Made by a program: the position numbers and the translations under genes. This document shows positions 62,520-64,000 of a stretch of 64,000 nt of DNA, in pieces; positions within the stretch are counted from its first letter, which is position 1, and each line of letters starts with the position of its first letter. The stretch covers positions 312,572 through 376,571 of the forward strand of contig JAQTLP010000001.1 of the NCBI GenBank assembly GCA_028714855.1. Reading direction: 5' to 3'. This stretch comes from Phycisphaerae bacterium. Lineage in GTDB: Bacteria; Planctomycetota; Phycisphaerae; Sedimentisphaerales; Anaerobacaceae. Below the pieces are notes generated by a model that saw nothing but the letters and a program-made list of their open reading frames with translations, ran no database searches and was not told where the DNA came from.

Positions 62520-62548
62520 TTGACAGAAGCGGCTGAATTTGATTCAAT
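62520..62548 (+). promoter_or_regulatory. Possible promoter for the multidomain protein at 62609
   Basis: TTGACA (62520-62525) with a weak TTCAAT (62543-62548) at 17 bases spacing, divergent from the kdsB promoter. Confidence 0.35.
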
Positions 62549-62608
62549 CACAGTCCTTTCAGGGAGTCGGTTCAAAACTTTTATCGTTATAAGCGAGGAG
62601 GTTGGGCG

Positions 62609-64000
62609 ATGAAAAAGGTCATCATTATTATAGCTTTGGCAGCGATAGCGGCTGAGGCTGCAATCGCGGGAACAATTGTGGGGGTTGTAACAAACGATTC
62701 GAACGGTCTGCCGATACAAGGTCTGTGGGTTTATGCTCTGAAATATGACACGGGCGAATACTGCGACGGCGGCAGTACCAGTCCCGATGGTCTTTATTTT
62801 ATAAGCGGTCTTGCAGCGGGGGCTTACCGGGTTAGTATTTCAACGGAAGGCACGGGGTTTGTACGGGAATACTATGATAATGAGGTTGACTACTGGTCTG
62901 CCACAGCGGTGAATGTTCCGGCCAGCGGAGTGGTGGATGATATAGATTTTAGTCTGACGGTCGGGGGCAGTGTTACCGGCATAGTGAGAGATTCAGGCGG
63001 CCAGCCGATTGCGAACATACAGGTTTCCGCCAATAGATATGACGATGATTATGGTTTTGGCGACCGAACGGGCGCCGACGGCATATATGAAATAGAAGGG
63101 GTGATGCCCGGGCTATATAGAGTGATGGTTTGGGCGGATGAGACGATTTACGCATCGGAGTATTATAACGATGAAATCCGTTGGGAAAATGCTACGCCGG
63201 TAAGCGTTTCGGCGGGACAGCAGACAACGGGGATTGATTTTTCAATCGATTTAGGGGCGTCGATATCAGGAGTGGTGAAAAATTCCGGCGGAGTTGGACA
63301 AGCTAACTTACAGGTGAACTGCTGGGCTGACGACGGGTACGGGACCGGCACGCGGAGCGAGGCAAACGGTTTTTACAGGTGCGGAGGACTGCCGGTCGGC
63401 TACAATTATAATGTCATTGCATATCCGCTGGCCGAGAGCAGCTATATGATTACGAGGATTACCGTATATGCCGACCAGCCGGTTGAATACGCAAATCAAG
63501 ATATCATACTTGGTAATGGAGGGTTGAAAATATCGGGCAAGGTTACGGACAAGGCAACAACGCTGCCGCTGGCTGATGTCAGGGTTGGTCTATGGAACGA
63601 TGATGTCGAGATATGGACTGAGACAGATACAAACGCAAACGGAATGTATTTGCTGACCAATCTACCGCCCGGCGAGGAGGTCGGTGTAAGTATTGAGCCT
63701 GAATCTTATTATGCCTATATGGGGACTGGTGATTTCGAACTGGAGGGAGATATTAATAATCTCGATTTTGCGCTTCCGGAGGGAGCGATACTTTGCGGGA
63801 AGGTGCTGGATGCAAATACCGCTGAGCCACTGGCGGGTGTTGAGGTAGAGTATGACAGCGAAAGGTATAATGTCGAACGAAGCACCTTTACCGATGCTGA
63901 CGGGGTTTTCTGCCTGACGCAACTGCCGCCGGGAGCAGCAGAGATGAAAGCGATGCCGGACGTTGACAGCGGTTATGCGTGGAACCTGCCATGGGGAAGC
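62609..64000 (+). CDS. Secreted protein with repeated carboxypeptidase regulatory-like domains, partial, runs off right edge
   Basis: At least 464 residues from the ATG at 62609, open to the end of the window. A signal peptide (KVIIIIALAAIAAEAAIAG) is followed by five tandem beta-sandwich units of the CarboxypepD_reg/SpaA-like type, each near 80-90 residues: starts such as GTIVGVVTNDSNGLPIQGL, GGSVTGIVRDSGGQPIANI and GASISGVVKNSGG, with internal DGLYFISGLAAGAYRV-like turns (also ADGIYEIEGVMPGLYRV and ANGFYRCGGLPVGYNY). Surface adhesion or display is the usual role. GAGGAGG lies 7 bases before the ATG. Confidence 0.85.
   Translation, partial: MKKVIIIIALAAIAAEAAIAGTIVGVVTNDSNGLPIQGLWVYALKYDTGEYCDGGSTSPDGLYFISGLAAGAYRVSISTEGTGFVREYYDNEVDYWSATAVNVPASGVVDDIDFSLTVGGSVTGIVRDSGGQPIANIQVSANRYDDDYGFGDRTGADGIYEIEGVMPGLYRVMVWADETIYASEYYNDEIRWENATPVSVSAGQQTTGIDFSIDLGASISGVVKNSGGVGQANLQVNCWADDGYGTGTRSEANGFYRCGGLPVGYNYNVIAYPLAESSYMITRITVYADQPVEYANQDIILGNGGLKISGKVTDKATTLPLADVRVGLWNDDVEIWTETDTNANGMYLLTNLPPGEEVGVSIEPESYYAYMGTGDFELEGDINNLDFALPEGAILCGKVLDANTAEPLAGVEVEYDSERYNVERSTFTDADGVFCLTQLPPGAAEMKAMPDVDSGYAWNLPWGS

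Overview
The window looks like a chromosomal segment of a planctomycete, most likely class Phycisphaerae (Sedimentisphaerales-like). This is inferred from three things: a secreted LamG/beta-helix protein ending in a dockerin-like tail, two ECF sigma factors each paired with a membrane-anchored partner gene (one carrying a C-terminal H-x(10)-DG motif), and many membrane glycosyltransferases fused to TPR repeats. No rRNA, tRNA, CRISPR array or complete insertion sequence was seen.

Region 1 (1-18.5 kb, almost all minus strand) is a surface-polysaccharide locus: a flippase cut by the left edge, an FrhB-like iron-sulfur protein with a pyruvyl transferase, two UDP-GlcNAc 2-epimerase-family genes, a WbpB/WbpD/WbpE set for a diacetamido-uronic acid sugar, a GDP-fucose pair (gmd, fcl), another sugar-nucleotide epimerase and two tandem GT39-type glycosyltransferases. 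A good promoter and a strongly folded leader precede the epimerase-gmd-fcl operon. Region 2 (18.5-22.6 kb) holds housekeeping genes: a two-domain queD, folE, pepA, and prfB with its programmed +1 frameshift. Region 3 (22.7-28.7 kb) is a sugar-acid operon (SDR, LarA-like epimerase, PfkB kinase, 6-phosphogluconate dehydrogenase, divergent uronate isomerase). It suggests a route from glucuronate through mannonate and gluconate to 6-phosphogluconate that avoids mannonate dehydratase and KDPG aldolase.

Region 4 (28.8-44.7 kb) is mixed: an MFS exporter, comM, an aminotransferase, an ECF sigma operon, an 85-residue membrane peptide behind a hairpin leader, DUF434 and metallo-beta-lactamase proteins, a secreted thiaminase I carrying an MVL-like mannan-binding domain, two TPR glycosyltransferases and a nucleotide-sugar dehydrogenase. 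Region 5 (45-53.6 kb) has the LamG/beta-helix protein, a second ECF sigma operon enclosed by a 55-bp inverted repeat, and an AT-richer accessory island with a two-TM protein and a GmrSD-like DUF262/DUF1524 nuclease, ending in repeat-rich DNA. Region 6 (53.6-64 kb) has a GT39-TPR protein, queG, mtnP, a coiled-coil lipoprotein, pyrG with an altered glutaminase motif, kdsB, a probable insertion between pyrG and kdsB, and a secreted multidomain protein cut by the right edge.

The most interesting items are the LarA/Gnd sugar-acid operon, the thiaminase-lectin fusion, the inverted-repeat-bounded sigma cassette and the structured leader at 14 kb. All functions are read from sequence; no database search was run.
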